From positions 1,392 to 64,549 of the forward strand of contig DGQK01000017.1 in assembly GCA_002390745.1 (NCBI GenBank): a DNA stretch of 63,158 nt. The letters are read 5' to 3'. The stretch comes from Bacteroidetes bacterium UBA4416. GTDB taxonomy: Bacteria > Bacteroidota > Bacteroidia > B-17B0 > Aurantibacillaceae. Both the position numbers and the translations under genes were made by a program. Shown here piece by piece: positions 34,408 to 43,316 of the stretch (its first letter is position 1; each line of letters opens with the position of its first letter). The notes under the pieces were generated by a model, which was not told the DNA's origin, did no database searches, and saw only the letters and a program-made list of their open reading frames with translations.

Positions 34408-37400
34408 ATGATTAAAAAAATTACGCTCGTAGCCTCTTTCCTGGCTTTGTTTAGCAACTCTTGGGGGCAATCTAATCCAACACCACAAACGCTTCCTTAT
34501 TCACAGAATTTTGGTACAACCGGTTTTTCCAGTATGCCTACAGGCATGGCTGCATGGCAAGGTGGATTAAAAACGACACAGGCAGCGGCAGAAAGCGCCA
34601 CGCCAGGATCAAATGCAACCCTTTCAAGTGTAACAGCTGTTCAATCCGGCGGTGGTGTATATGGGTATGTCGGCTCAAGTAACGGCCGGGTTTATATTCA
34701 GCAATCAGGTAATTCCACGAATGGCACAAACCAAATAGCATTGTCAATTAATACAGGAACTGCAACGGCGATCAATATTTCCTATCAATTGGAAATGATC
34801 GGAGCAGGCTCATCTACCCAGGATTTTGGTATCGAGTTGATGTATCATTCCGGCAATTCTGCGGCAACCACCTGGACCGTTATTCCTGGATCTGCTATTG
34901 TAATCAGTGGAACAAGCTTTGCCACGCAAACCTACAGCTATTCTCTTACCGGCCTTTCGGCCTCTACCGATTATCAGATTCGTTGGATCACTTGGCGGCC
35001 TACAGGTTCCGGAACAGCTAAAGGAATGGGGATCGACAATATTTCCGTTAGCGGTGTTGCCTCAATCACTCCAACGGTGGCCATCACTGGTCAGGATCCT
35101 AATGCGCCTTCCACCGTCAACTGGGCATTGGGAAGTACAGCCAATCAGTTTTACTGGGCTTCTATTTCTCCTTCCGGAGGAAATGCGACCCTGAGCTCCG
35201 TTACAGCCAATATGAGCGGCACTTACCTTGCAGCCGACATTGCTGCGAATGGCCTTAAGTTATATTATTCTGCCGATGCCACTCTGGTTCCGGCAGGGGA
35301 TGTGTTGCTTGGTTCTCAATCTTCTGCAAAATCAGGCGCTACTGAAAACGTGACCTGGAGCAGCCTGTCACAATCCGTAGCTACCGGATCCACAGGTTAC
35401 ATTTACGCTACAGCCGATGTGCTGGCCGGAGCTACTGCCGGAAGAACACTGGCAGGAAGTTTCTCTTCCGATGCCAACATTGTGTTTACGCCTACTGGCA
35501 GTTATAGCAGCAACAGCTATGGAGCAACTGCCTACAAAACCTTCGCAGCCTTGCCAACCAACCCTTCTGTATTTTCCCTTTCCTGTGCTTCTGAAGCGCA
35601 ACTCAATGTCAGCATGAATGCGCCGACGACGGGAACGGTGCTTGTATTTGCCAATACCAGTGGCTCTTTTACTGATCCTACGGGTAGTGGCGCCGCATTC
35701 ACCGGTGCTAATGCCAGCTATATTTTGGCGGCCAATTATCCGGCTGTAGGCGGCAAGTTGGTATACAGCGGTTCAGGAAGCAATTTCAATATGACGGCAT
35801 TGAATGCAGGGCAGTCCTATTATCTGAAAGCATATTCTTACAGCGGGTCCGGCTGGAGCTCGGGCACGGCTGTCATTACAGGCACTGCTACAACGCAGCC
35901 CGTTAGCGGAATCGTTGCGAGCCCTTCTTCCGGACAGATTACACTGTCGTGGAGCAATCCCGGAGCCACGGCCTGCTATAACAACGTGATCGTGATCGCA
36001 CGCCAGGGTTCTTCTGTAGAAGCGGGCGTGAGCAAGGCTAATTTTGATGGCCTTATCAGCGATGCGGACCTCACCGGTGCCAATACCAACTGGACACTGA
36101 ACGGCAACGCCAACGATATTTATGATCTCACCAGTACACTTGTAGGCACTGACAATACCAACTTCCTTGTGTACAAAGGCACCGGAACATCCGTGATCCT
36201 GACCGGCTTAACGAACGGTACACCATACTATTTCAGGATCTTTACGGTAGACGGAACCGGCGCCGCTGCTAAATGGAGCGCAGGCCAGGATGCGAACGCT
36301 ACTCCTTCACAACCGGCTTATTACTGGAATGGCGGAAGTGTTTCGGCTTTACCGGCAAATGGCGGTACAGGAACCTGGGGAACGACTAATGCCTGGAGGC
36401 AGCCTTCTGCCAGCGGTTCGCAGGCGACATGGAACAATGGAAATGCGGCGATTTTTGGCGGCGCTGCAGGAGCAGTGACTGTAGATGCCGATCGTACGGC
36501 TACATCATACTTGTTTAATACAAATTCTTATACACTTCAAACCTCCAATGGTACAGCTGTGGCTTTAACCGGCCCCATCACCCTTGCATCGAACAATGAG
36601 CTGGTGTTGGCACCGAACCCTGCTGGTTCTGCCAATGGTATCCTTGGTGTAGGATCCGTTGACGGAACAGGCACGGCTTCTATCAGAATCTATGGAAATC
36701 AAAGCAGCACAAATGCTGCCAGGGTAAATATTGCTACAGCCAATGCGACGGTAAATGTACCAACGAATATTGTTACCTCTACAGGAACAGGCGTTGCCGG
36801 TTATGTATCCATCGTTTCGGGAGCGGTGGTAAACGGCAATATTACCAATAACTCCAATTTCACAACCTGCCTTGGCGCTACCAGCGGGAATGATATTACC
36901 GTGAACGGTATGATCAGCGGCACTTCCGGCCTTCAGTTCTCTGCCGGCGCTACCGGTGGAGCAGGTGATGTGCGTTTGAATGGCGCAAGTACCTATTCGG
37001 GAGGAACATTCTTCAATAGTTCTACCACAGGCGAAATTTCCATCGGGATCAATAATGCCCTGCCGGTAAACGGCGATGTGGTGATGTCTTATGCTTCAGG
37101 TAACGGCGGTATTTTCAACCTGAACGGTTACAGCCAGTCTATCGGAAACTTGACCAATAATTTTGCGATCGGATCGATCGTTAACAACAGCGCCAGTACC
37201 AGCAGCTCATTAACCGTGAACCAGACCACCGCTCAGAGCTTCGGTCTGCCGATCAAAGACGGTACAGGAACAATGGCCCTGATTAAAAACGGATCTGCTG
37301 CATGGACCCTTACCAACAATACGCACAGTTTTTCCGGCGGCCTGATCCTTAATGCCGGCGAGCTACGTCTCAACCCTTCCGCCAACACGACTAGCTTATC

Positions 37401-39540
37401 CGTGTGCCCGGTTTACTTAAACGGCGGTGCTTTAGCTACTACAGGAGTTGCGGCAGGTCGTATCATCAGCTTCTCTACCCTGAAGCTGTCAGACAACTCC
37501 AATCTTACTTTAAATGCTTCAACGACTCATACTTTAAATTTTGCAGCAAGCAGCGGCATTAGCTGGACCTCCGCGAAAACGCTCGTAATTACTGGTTGGC
37601 AAGGAACTTACACCACAACCGCGGGTTCGTCCGGCACAGCCGGAAAAATTTTCGTAGGAACCAACGCTTCTGCTCTGACAAGCACTCAGCTATCGCAGAT
37701 CAAATTTTCTGATGGCGTTACGTCTTACGATGCAACCCTTCTGGCCAACGGCGAGTTAGTGCCTTATCTGCCTCCTGTTACCACTCAGTTACGTACGTCT
37801 TATTGTGGTTATACAGCTCAAAGCTTCGGAGAGTTCATAGGTGCAGATTCTGTTCTGACGGCGAACTACTACCGTTTTCAGTTAGTTAATTCGGCACTGT
37901 CTTACACACAGACATTCACTAATTCTTCGGGCTATCCTTACCTGGCTTTGTATTTAATACCGGGCATGAGTTACAACACAACGTATACAGTAACGGTAGC
38001 ATGGTCTGCAGATGGGGTGACGTATAGCCAATATGGTTCACCGTGTACGGTCACCTCACCGACAGCAGAGATCGTAGAACTGGAAGCAGGCTCTTGTGGT
38101 GTGGTGTATACCTCATGGACCACGTTGATCAGCGCTAATCAAACAAGCGGAGTAACCCATTACAGGTTCCGGTTAACCAACACATCGCTGGGCTACAACC
38201 AGGTATTTACCAATACGAACAAGAACTTCAATTTTAACTCCTTCACAGGTTTAACAGCCAGCACACCTTATACAGTAGCAGTAGCGGTAGAACTTTTGGG
38301 TGTTTGGAACCCTTACGGACCGTCTTGTGTGATAACCACTCCTCCTGCTGTTGTCACAACCTCTATGTTGCCTCAGTACTGCGGCTACACACCGTCAAGC
38401 TACAACGAGCTGATCACGGCTGCGCCACAGGTAGGCAGCTCCTTCCGATTTAAGCTGGAAAATACCTCGTTGGGCTATAGCCAGACCTTTACCAATGTAA
38501 ACAGGAATGTAAACCTGGCGCAATATACAGGATTAACATCAGGAACAACGTATTCTATCTCTGTCAGTGTTTTTTATGGTGGTGCTTTTGGTCCATACGG
38601 TCCTGTATGTACCATTAACACACCGGCCGCCCCTACAACCTCCATGTTGCCCCAGTATTGCGGCTATACCCCATCAAGCTACAGCGAATTAATGACGGCC
38701 GCCCCGCAGGTAGGCAGTTCATTCCGGTTTAAGCTTGAAAACAGCGCGTTGGGCTACAGCCAGACCTTTACCAATGTAAACAGGAATGTGAACCTGGCGC
38801 AATACACGGGCTTAACTGCAGGCACAACGTATTCCATATCTGTAAGCGTATTATTTAATGGGGTTTATGGGCCATACGGCAATGTATGTCAGATCACGGT
38901 ACCATCGACGGCACCTACGACATCAGTTGTGCCTGCTAATTGTGGCTATACACCTTCCACATACCGTGAGTTGATGAATGTTCACGTTGTGACGGGAGCT
39001 ACCAATTATCAATATAAGCTGGAAAACACAGCGTTGGGCTATAGTCAAACATTTACGAATGTACATCAGAACTTTAATTTTGCGGTATTCCCCGGCGTGA
39101 TGGTGAATACGACGTATACGATCAGTGCCCGTGTTTATTTTAATGGTGTGTGGGGAGCTTATGGTCCTGCCTGCACAGTCACCTCACCAGCATCTTCTGC
39201 AATTATGCTGGCACAAGAAAATGGCCCGGCTACATCGTCAGCGATCGCACAGCGGCTGGTGGATGTTAATAATGAAGAACAGGAAACAGGATCGTTTGAT
39301 GCGATGACTTATCCGAACCCTTATGATACTAAATTCACAATCGCGCTCTTGAATTATACAGTAAATGAAGCGATCACCATTCGCGTATTCGATGTTACTG
39401 GCAAAGTGATGGAAGAGCACACGACTTCGCCGGAAACGATCCGCGATCTTGAAATAGGTTCGGATTATGCTAAAGGCCTGTATCATATATTGATCAGCCA
39501 GGGTACAAGCACCAAAGTGATGAGGGTCATCCGGCAATAA
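34408..39540 (+). CDS. giant T9SS-secreted repeat protein within the polysaccharide locus
   Basis: 1710 residues from ATG 34408 (MIKKITLVASFLALFSNSWGQ signal peptide); a TTG six bases upstream is ignored. Residues ~25-220 form a beta-sandwich-like domain, and ~220-620 fibronectin-like and low-complexity Ser/Thr/Gly/Ala-rich regions. Residues ~650-1100 resemble autotransporter-associated beta-strand repeats (GGTGTWGTTNAW start). Five ~94-residue repeats follow (~1125-1597), each beginning around CGYT and ending with a second Cys. A T9SS type A sorting domain (MTYPNPYDTKFTIALLN to MRVIRQ) closes the protein. Likely an extracellular matrix or surface adhesin. It splits the polysaccharide gene cluster and is co-oriented with it, suggesting joint biofilm function (inference). 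Confidence 0.9.
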   Translation: MIKKITLVASFLALFSNSWGQSNPTPQTLPYSQNFGTTGFSSMPTGMAAWQGGLKTTQAAAESATPGSNATLSSVTAVQSGGGVYGYVGSSNGRVYIQQSGNSTNGTNQIALSINTGTATAINISYQLEMIGAGSSTQDFGIELMYHSGNSAATTWTVIPGSAIVISGTSFATQTYSYSLTGLSASTDYQIRWITWRPTGSGTAKGMGIDNISVSGVASITPTVAITGQDPNAPSTVNWALGSTANQFYWASISPSGGNATLSSVTANMSGTYLAADIAANGLKLYYSADATLVPAGDVLLGSQSSAKSGATENVTWSSLSQSVATGSTGYIYATADVLAGATAGRTLAGSFSSDANIVFTPTGSYSSNSYGATAYKTFAALPTNPSVFSLSCASEAQLNVSMNAPTTGTVLVFANTSGSFTDPTGSGAAFTGANASYILAANYPAVGGKLVYSGSGSNFNMTALNAGQSYYLKAYSYSGSGWSSGTAVITGTATTQPVSGIVASPSSGQITLSWSNPGATACYNNVIVIARQGSSVEAGVSKANFDGLISDADLTGANTNWTLNGNANDIYDLTSTLVGTDNTNFLVYKGTGTSVILTGLTNGTPYYFRIFTVDGTGAAAKWSAGQDANATPSQPAYYWNGGSVSALPANGGTGTWGTTNAWRQPSASGSQATWNNGNAAIFGGAAGAVTVDADRTATSYLFNTNSYTLQTSNGTAVALTGPITLASNNELVLAPNPAGSANGILGVGSVDGTGTASIRIYGNQSSTNAARVNIATANATVNVPTNIVTSTGTGVAGYVSIVSGAVVNGNITNNSNFTTCLGATSGNDITVNGMISGTSGLQFSAGATGGAGDVRLNGASTYSGGTFFNSSTTGEISIGINNALPVNGDVVMSYASGNGGIFNLNGYSQSIGNLTNNFAIGSIVNNSASTSSSLTVNQTTAQSFGLPIKDGTGTMALIKNGSAAWTLTNNTHSFSGGLILNAGELRLNPSANTTSLSVCPVYLNGGALATTGVAAGRIISFSTLKLSDNSNLTLNASTTHTLNFAASSGISWTSAKTLVITGWQGTYTTTAGSSGTAGKIFVGTNASALTSTQLSQIKFSDGVTSYDATLLANGELVPYLPPVTTQLRTSYCGYTAQSFGEFIGADSVLTANYYRFQLVNSALSYTQTFTNSSGYPYLALYLIPGMSYNTTYTVTVAWSADGVTYSQYGSPCTVTSPTAEIVELEAGSCGVVYTSWTTLISANQTSGVTHYRFRLTNTSLGYNQVFTNTNKNFNFNSFTGLTASTPYTVAVAVELLGVWNPYGPSCVITTPPAVVTTSMLPQYCGYTPSSYNELITAAPQVGSSFRFKLENTSLGYSQTFTNVNRNVNLAQYTGLTSGTTYSISVSVFYGGAFGPYGPVCTINTPAAPTTSMLPQYCGYTPSSYSELMTAAPQVGSSFRFKLENSALGYSQTFTNVNRNVNLAQYTGLTAGTTYSISVSVLFNGVYGPYGNVCQITVPSTAPTTSVVPANCGYTPSTYRELMNVHVVTGATNYQYKLENTALGYSQTFTNVHQNFNFAVFPGVMVNTTYTISARVYFNGVWGAYGPACTVTSPASSAIMLAQENGPATSSAIAQRLVDVNNEEQETGSFDAMTYPNPYDTKFTIALLNYTVNEAITIRVFDVTGKVMEEHTTSPETIRDLEIGSDYAKGLYHILISQGTSTKVMRVIRQ
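37780..39198 (+). repeat. five tandem ~280-bp coding repeats
   Basis: Units start near 37780, 38071, 38356, 38635 and 38917, and encode ~93-97 residues each. Shared motifs: CGYT near the start, a YRF/FRFKLEN segment, LGYSQTFTN, and a closing YGPxC. Units 3 and 4 are nearly identical at the DNA level over long stretches (starting CAGGTAGGCAG), pointing to recent duplication or gene conversion. Two conserved Cys per unit suggest one disulfide each. Confidence 0.9.
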
Positions 39541-39571
39541 AAATATTTCTGCATAAGATGGTAAAAGGCAG

Positions 39572-40003
39572 TTGTTCCGAAGACTGCTGCATTTTATCAC
39601 GTCTTACTTTGTCTTGAATAAAAAAATCTTTTTGGGAGTTTATCTTCTGGCAATTTTATTATTGGTCATCCTTCCGATTAATGATAAAGGGTCCAAGATA
39701 AATCATACTTACCTGCTGACGATCCGGCTTGATTATATCTGCCACGCTCTGCTCTTTACTCCCTGGATGTTTTGCTACCGCCTGGTAACGTATTTTCAAA
39801 TCACAACTCATATCCGTAAAACTGCCTGGTTTTTTGCAGGGCTATGCTTTAGCGCCGCCGTTGAGCTGGTGCAATATTTTTTACCGTACAGAACGCTGAA
39901 TATGAAAGACCTCGCCGCCAATGCCTGCGGGGTTGTTCTTGGAGCCATCCTTATGGCTATTTTAGAAAAAATCAACTATAACAGTGAAAGAGCTGATCAC
40001 TAA
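39572..40003 (+). CDS. VanZ-family membrane protein
   Basis: 143 residues with four hydrophobic segments. The VanZ-like pattern is present: LLVILPINDKG, LDYICHALLFTPWMFCYRL, AAVELVQYFLPYRTLNMKDLAANACGVVLGAI (E...Q.F.P.R..D...N..G). The start is TTG 39572; no in-frame ATG precedes the first helix. The 3' end overlaps the next gene by 20 nt. VanZ-like proteins are common in exopolysaccharide loci, but their biochemical role is unknown. Confidence 0.85.
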   Translation: MFRRLLHFITSYFVLNKKIFLGVYLLAILLLVILPINDKGSKINHTYLLTIRLDYICHALLFTPWMFCYRLVTYFQITTHIRKTAWFFAGLCFSAAVELVQYFLPYRTLNMKDLAANACGVVLGAILMAILEKINYNSERADH

Positions 40004-41018
40004 AAAATCAGGTGCTGAAGCCTACGAATTCTTCAGCCGCTATGTGGATGTAGAGTCTGAGGAAACGCTTGTGTTGTCTACCACCAACGATTTTAATGTG
40101 GTCAACCGCCTTAAGCCTTTCAACGTCTTTATCAACTTAAGCAAAGTCAATAATATCAGGTATGTCAATAAGTTTTTTGAGAGTGTCAACAGCAAGCTTA
40201 AGAATGGGGATATATTCATTTGCTGTTCAGAAACCATCCAGGCACGAAAGGAAAGGCACCGGATCGGAACGGTGCCGGTAGTCAAAAATATTTACTTCGC
40301 TTTTGAGTTTATCTTTCTGCGCGTTTTTCCCAAAGTGTGGGGGCTTAAAAAGCTCTATTTCGCCATTACCCGTGGCCGGAACAGGCTGATATCGAAGGCA
40401 GAAACGCTTGGAAGGCTTGCCAGCTGCGGCTTTGAGATCGTCGACTACAATAGTGTCAACGGCCTGATGTATGTGGTCTCTAAAAAAGTAAAAGAGCCCC
40501 TGTTCGATATGAACCCAAGCTATGGCCTGCTTTATAAAATGCCAAGGTTGGGTAAACATGGAAAGATCATCGGGGTGTATAAATTCAGAACAATGCATCC
40601 TTATGCCGAGTACCTCCAGGATTATATTCTCAAAGTGCATGGCTATGCGGCGAGCGGCAAACCTGCCAACGATTTCAGGCTGACTCCCTGGGGTAAGTAT
40701 CTGAGGCGTTACTGGCTTGACGAGCTGCCCCAGCTCATCAACCTTCTGAAAGGCGATCTGAAACTGGTGGGCGTGAGGCCGATCGGGAGCCGGTATGCTG
40801 AAGACATTCCGAAAGACCTCATGGAACTACGCCTGTCGCAGAGGCCCGGGTGCATTCCACCTTATGTGGCGCTCAATATGAAAGGCAATGTGAGCGATGT
40901 ACTCGAGGCCGAGCGCGTTTACCTGCATGAAAAACGCAGGCGCCCGTATACGACAGATACACGTTATTTTTTTAAGGCAATTTTTAATATTATTTTTAAG
41001 CGTAAAAGAAGCGCTTAA
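39984..41018 (+). CDS. bacterial sugar transferase family protein with unusual N-terminal domain
   Basis: 344 residues, start GTG 39984 inside the VanZ gene. The C-terminal ~180 residues carry polyprenyl-phosphate sugar-1-phosphate transferase motifs: GVYKFRTMHPYAEY, RYWLDELPQLINLLKGDLKLVGVRPIG. The N-terminal ~150 residues replace the usual membrane hairpin with a soluble-looking domain whose end (GRLASCGFEIVDYNSVNGLMYVV) resembles the tail of class I methyltransferases. The final catalytic-region motif is altered (QRPGCIPPYVALN). It is followed 5 nt later by a full WcaJ-type enzyme, so this protein may be a second initiating transferase or a degenerate partner. Confidence 0.8.
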   Translation: MKELITKKSGAEAYEFFSRYVDVESEETLVLSTTNDFNVVNRLKPFNVFINLSKVNNIRYVNKFFESVNSKLKNGDIFICCSETIQARKERHRIGTVPVVKNIYFAFEFIFLRVFPKVWGLKKLYFAITRGRNRLISKAETLGRLASCGFEIVDYNSVNGLMYVVSKKVKEPLFDMNPSYGLLYKMPRLGKHGKIIGVYKFRTMHPYAEYLQDYILKVHGYAASGKPANDFRLTPWGKYLRRYWLDELPQLINLLKGDLKLVGVRPIGSRYAEDIPKDLMELRLSQRPGCIPPYVALNMKGNVSDVLEAERVYLHEKRRRPYTTDTRYFFKAIFNIIFKRKRSA

Positions 41019-41023
41019 GCCTT

Positions 41024-42430
41024 ATGTCCAGGAAAAGAAGAAGTGATTACATCTATGGTTACTCCCGTTACATAAAGCTCTTTGGGCTTTTACTGGACCT
41101 GGTGCTGCTGAACGTATCCTACATCTGCTCCTATGTTATCAGTAATGAGCGCTTTTCGGAGCTTGGCTCGCAGGATGCACGTACCGTACTGGTTTTTTCA
41201 AACATCATCTGGTGTTTCCTCGCAAGTTACTTTCATGCCTATCGTTTTTTGAGGCTGGAACCCATCGAGCGGATCCTTGTGCGCAACTTCCGGCTGGTGT
41301 TCTACCTAATGGCCCTGGTGTTTGTCATTATTGTGGGGCTTAAATACAATGATGTGTCGCGCACACGGCTCCTGGCGTTCAGCAGCCTGGTATTTGTTAC
41401 CACCACGCTTGGCCGCATAGGCTTTGTCACCATCCTGAAAAATCTGCGCCGAAAGGGATATAATTTTCGTAATGTGGTCATTATCGGCGCGGGTAAAACT
41501 GCCTCCGACATTCGGGAAACGCTTTCCGGCGACCTGAGCTATGGCTACCGCGTACTTGGTTTTTTTGATAATGACTTGGAAGGCACCGAAGTATTAGGTA
41601 AAATAGAAGAGGCGGTTCCGTATATTTCTACAAACCCGGTGCATGAAATTTATATGGCCATGCAGAATTACGATTCGCCCGAAGTGAGGGAGCTTACAGG
41701 CTATTGCGAGCGGAACTTTATCCGTATCCGCTTTGTGCCCGATTTCCGGAACTTTACGAAAAGCCGGAAGGTGGAAGTGAGTTTCTATGGCAGCATCCCG
41801 GTGATGTCGCTGCGCAAAGAGCCCCTGGAGTACCCGCTGAACCGTATTCTGAAATATGGGTTTGATGTGATCTTCACGGCGATCCTCTTTGTGACGATCT
41901 TCTGGTGGCTCTTCCCAGTACTGATCGTACTGGTTAAGCTCAGTTCTCCCGGACCGGTATTTTTCAAACAACAGCGTTCAGGGAAAAATAACCGCAGCTT
42001 CTGGTGTTATAAGTTCAGGACTATGACGGTGAATAACCTTTCCGATGAAATGCAGGCCACCAGGGATGATGTTCGGATTACAGCTATCGGAAAAGTTCTT
42101 CGTAAAACAAGCCTCGATGAATTACCACAGTTCATCAACGTGCTCAAGGGAGATATGTCCATTGTGGGGCCGCGGCCACATATGCTCAAGCATACCAGAG
42201 AATATTCAGAGCTCATCAACAATTACCTGGTAAGGCATTTTGCCAAGGCAGGCATTACCGGCTGGGCACAGGTCAATGGTTTCAGGGGTGAAACCAAGAA
42301 TGTAGAAGAGATGGAAAAGCGCGTGGAATTCGATATCTGGTACATCGAGAACTGGTCTTTTCTGCTTGACCTCAAAATCATCTGGAAAACCCTCACCCTG
42401 GTCATTTTCAAAGACAAAAACGCGTATTGA
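41024..42430 (+). CDS. undecaprenyl-phosphate sugar phosphotransferase (WcaJ/WbaP type)
   Basis: 468 residues. Four to five N-terminal membrane helices, a CoA-binding-like Rossmann region (NVVIIGAGKTASDIRETL), another membrane segment (FDVIFTAILFVTIFWWLFPVLIVL), and the C-terminal catalytic domain with SPGPVFFKQQRSGKNNRSFWCYKFRTM, KTSLDELPQFINVLKGDMSIVGPRPHM and GITGWAQVNGFRGE. This is the standard enzyme that starts repeat-unit assembly by loading a hexose-1-phosphate (often glucose) on undecaprenyl phosphate. Upstream neighbour and this gene are 5 nt apart. The Wza/Wzc pair downstream has its own promoter. Confidence 0.95.
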   Translation: MSRKRRSDYIYGYSRYIKLFGLLLDLVLLNVSYICSYVISNERFSELGSQDARTVLVFSNIIWCFLASYFHAYRFLRLEPIERILVRNFRLVFYLMALVFVIIVGLKYNDVSRTRLLAFSSLVFVTTTLGRIGFVTILKNLRRKGYNFRNVVIIGAGKTASDIRETLSGDLSYGYRVLGFFDNDLEGTEVLGKIEEAVPYISTNPVHEIYMAMQNYDSPEVRELTGYCERNFIRIRFVPDFRNFTKSRKVEVSFYGSIPVMSLRKEPLEYPLNRILKYGFDVIFTAILFVTIFWWLFPVLIVLVKLSSPGPVFFKQQRSGKNNRSFWCYKFRTMTVNNLSDEMQATRDDVRITAIGKVLRKTSLDELPQFINVLKGDMSIVGPRPHMLKHTREYSELINNYLVRHFAKAGITGWAQVNGFRGETKNVEEMEKRVEFDIWYIENWSFLLDLKIIWKTLTLVIFKDKNAY

Positions 42431-42460
42431 TCAATCAAAGCTGCTATAAAGGTCGATATT

Positions 42461-42492
42461 TTGGTTAACACAGGGCTTTTTTTATATTTTTG
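42461..42492 (+). promoter_or_regulatory. promoter of the export/kinase genes
   Basis: TTG (42461-42463), a 21-nt spacer and TATTTTTG (42485-42492) match the Bacteroidota -33/-7 promoter. It lies 18 nt before the ATG at 42511, implying a very short leader. Confidence 0.7.
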
Positions 42493-42510
42493 CATATTTA
42501 TTTAAGTTAT

Positions 42511-43308
42511 ATGCACGTTTTGCGTACATTATTTTTTGTTGCTGCCAACCTCCTGTTTGTGTTGGTATGCCTGATCCAGGGGTCCTGTACTTCCAGGAAA
42601 AAGATCGTGTATTTCAACAGTGCAGAAGCTATCAAAAACCAGGAAGCCGCGCATAATTACAATCCGGTTTTCTGCAAGGATGATCTGCTGTCTATTACTG
42701 TTTCCGGAATAGACCCTGCAGCCTCTTTGCCTTTTAATCTGCCTGTGACAACCGGTAATAGCAATGTGTCGGGTTACACCACAGGAGCGATGGTTCCTAC
42801 AGGCTACCTGGTAGATAGCCAGGGCAATATAGAAATGCCGGTGATTGGTAAGGTGATGGTGGCAGGCATGAGCCGTATGGAATTAAGAAGTCTTCTCCAG
42901 GAAAAACTGAAGCCCTATCTGGCAAATGCCATTGTCAATATCCGGATCCTTAATTTTAAAGTAACCGTGCTGGGCGATGTCAGGAGTCCCGGAACCTTTA
43001 CCATTCCAAATGAGCGAATAACCCTGTTGGAGGCTTTGGGTATTGCCGGCGATCTGAACATCACCGCCAAACGGAAGAACGTTCTGGTGATTCGCGATGC
43101 CGGCGGCAAAAAAACAGAAACCCGCGTGGATCTCACCGGGAAAGAGCTGTTTTCCTCTCCGGTATATTACCTTAATCAAAACGATATTGTATATGTAGAG
43201 CCCAACCGGGCTAAAATGAATTCATCTGTTGTGAATGCCTCAAATGTCGGGATCGTTATTTCCGTTATTTCGTTATTAACTACTATTGCTGTACTTATTT
43301 CCCGATAA
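42511..43308 (+). CDS. Wza-type polysaccharide export lipoprotein
   Basis: 265 residues from ATG 42511; a TTG at 42490 is part of the promoter box. Lipoprotein signal: LVCLIQGSC, Cys at residue ~24. Poly_export/SLBB region: YNPVFCKDDLLSITVSGIDPA, GYLVDSQGNIEMPVIGKVMVAGMSRMEL, TVLGDVRSPGTFTIPNERITLLEALGIAG. A C-terminal hydrophobic helix (NVGIVISVISLLTTIAVLI) ends the protein; in Wza this helix forms the outer-membrane pore. It pairs with the Wzc kinase gene 8 nt downstream. Confidence 0.93.
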   Translation: MHVLRTLFFVAANLLFVLVCLIQGSCTSRKKIVYFNSAEAIKNQEAAHNYNPVFCKDDLLSITVSGIDPAASLPFNLPVTTGNSNVSGYTTGAMVPTGYLVDSQGNIEMPVIGKVMVAGMSRMELRSLLQEKLKPYLANAIVNIRILNFKVTVLGDVRSPGTFTIPNERITLLEALGIAGDLNITAKRKNVLVIRDAGGKKTETRVDLTGKELFSSPVYYLNQNDIVYVEPNRAKMNSSVVNASNVGIVISVISLLTTIAVLISR

Positions 43309-43316
43309 AAACGGAC

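Noticed and set aside
37780..39198. Regular repeats considered as a CRISPR array
   Set aside because: The units are ~280 bp, in frame and encode homologous protein repeats; no short direct repeats with spacers.
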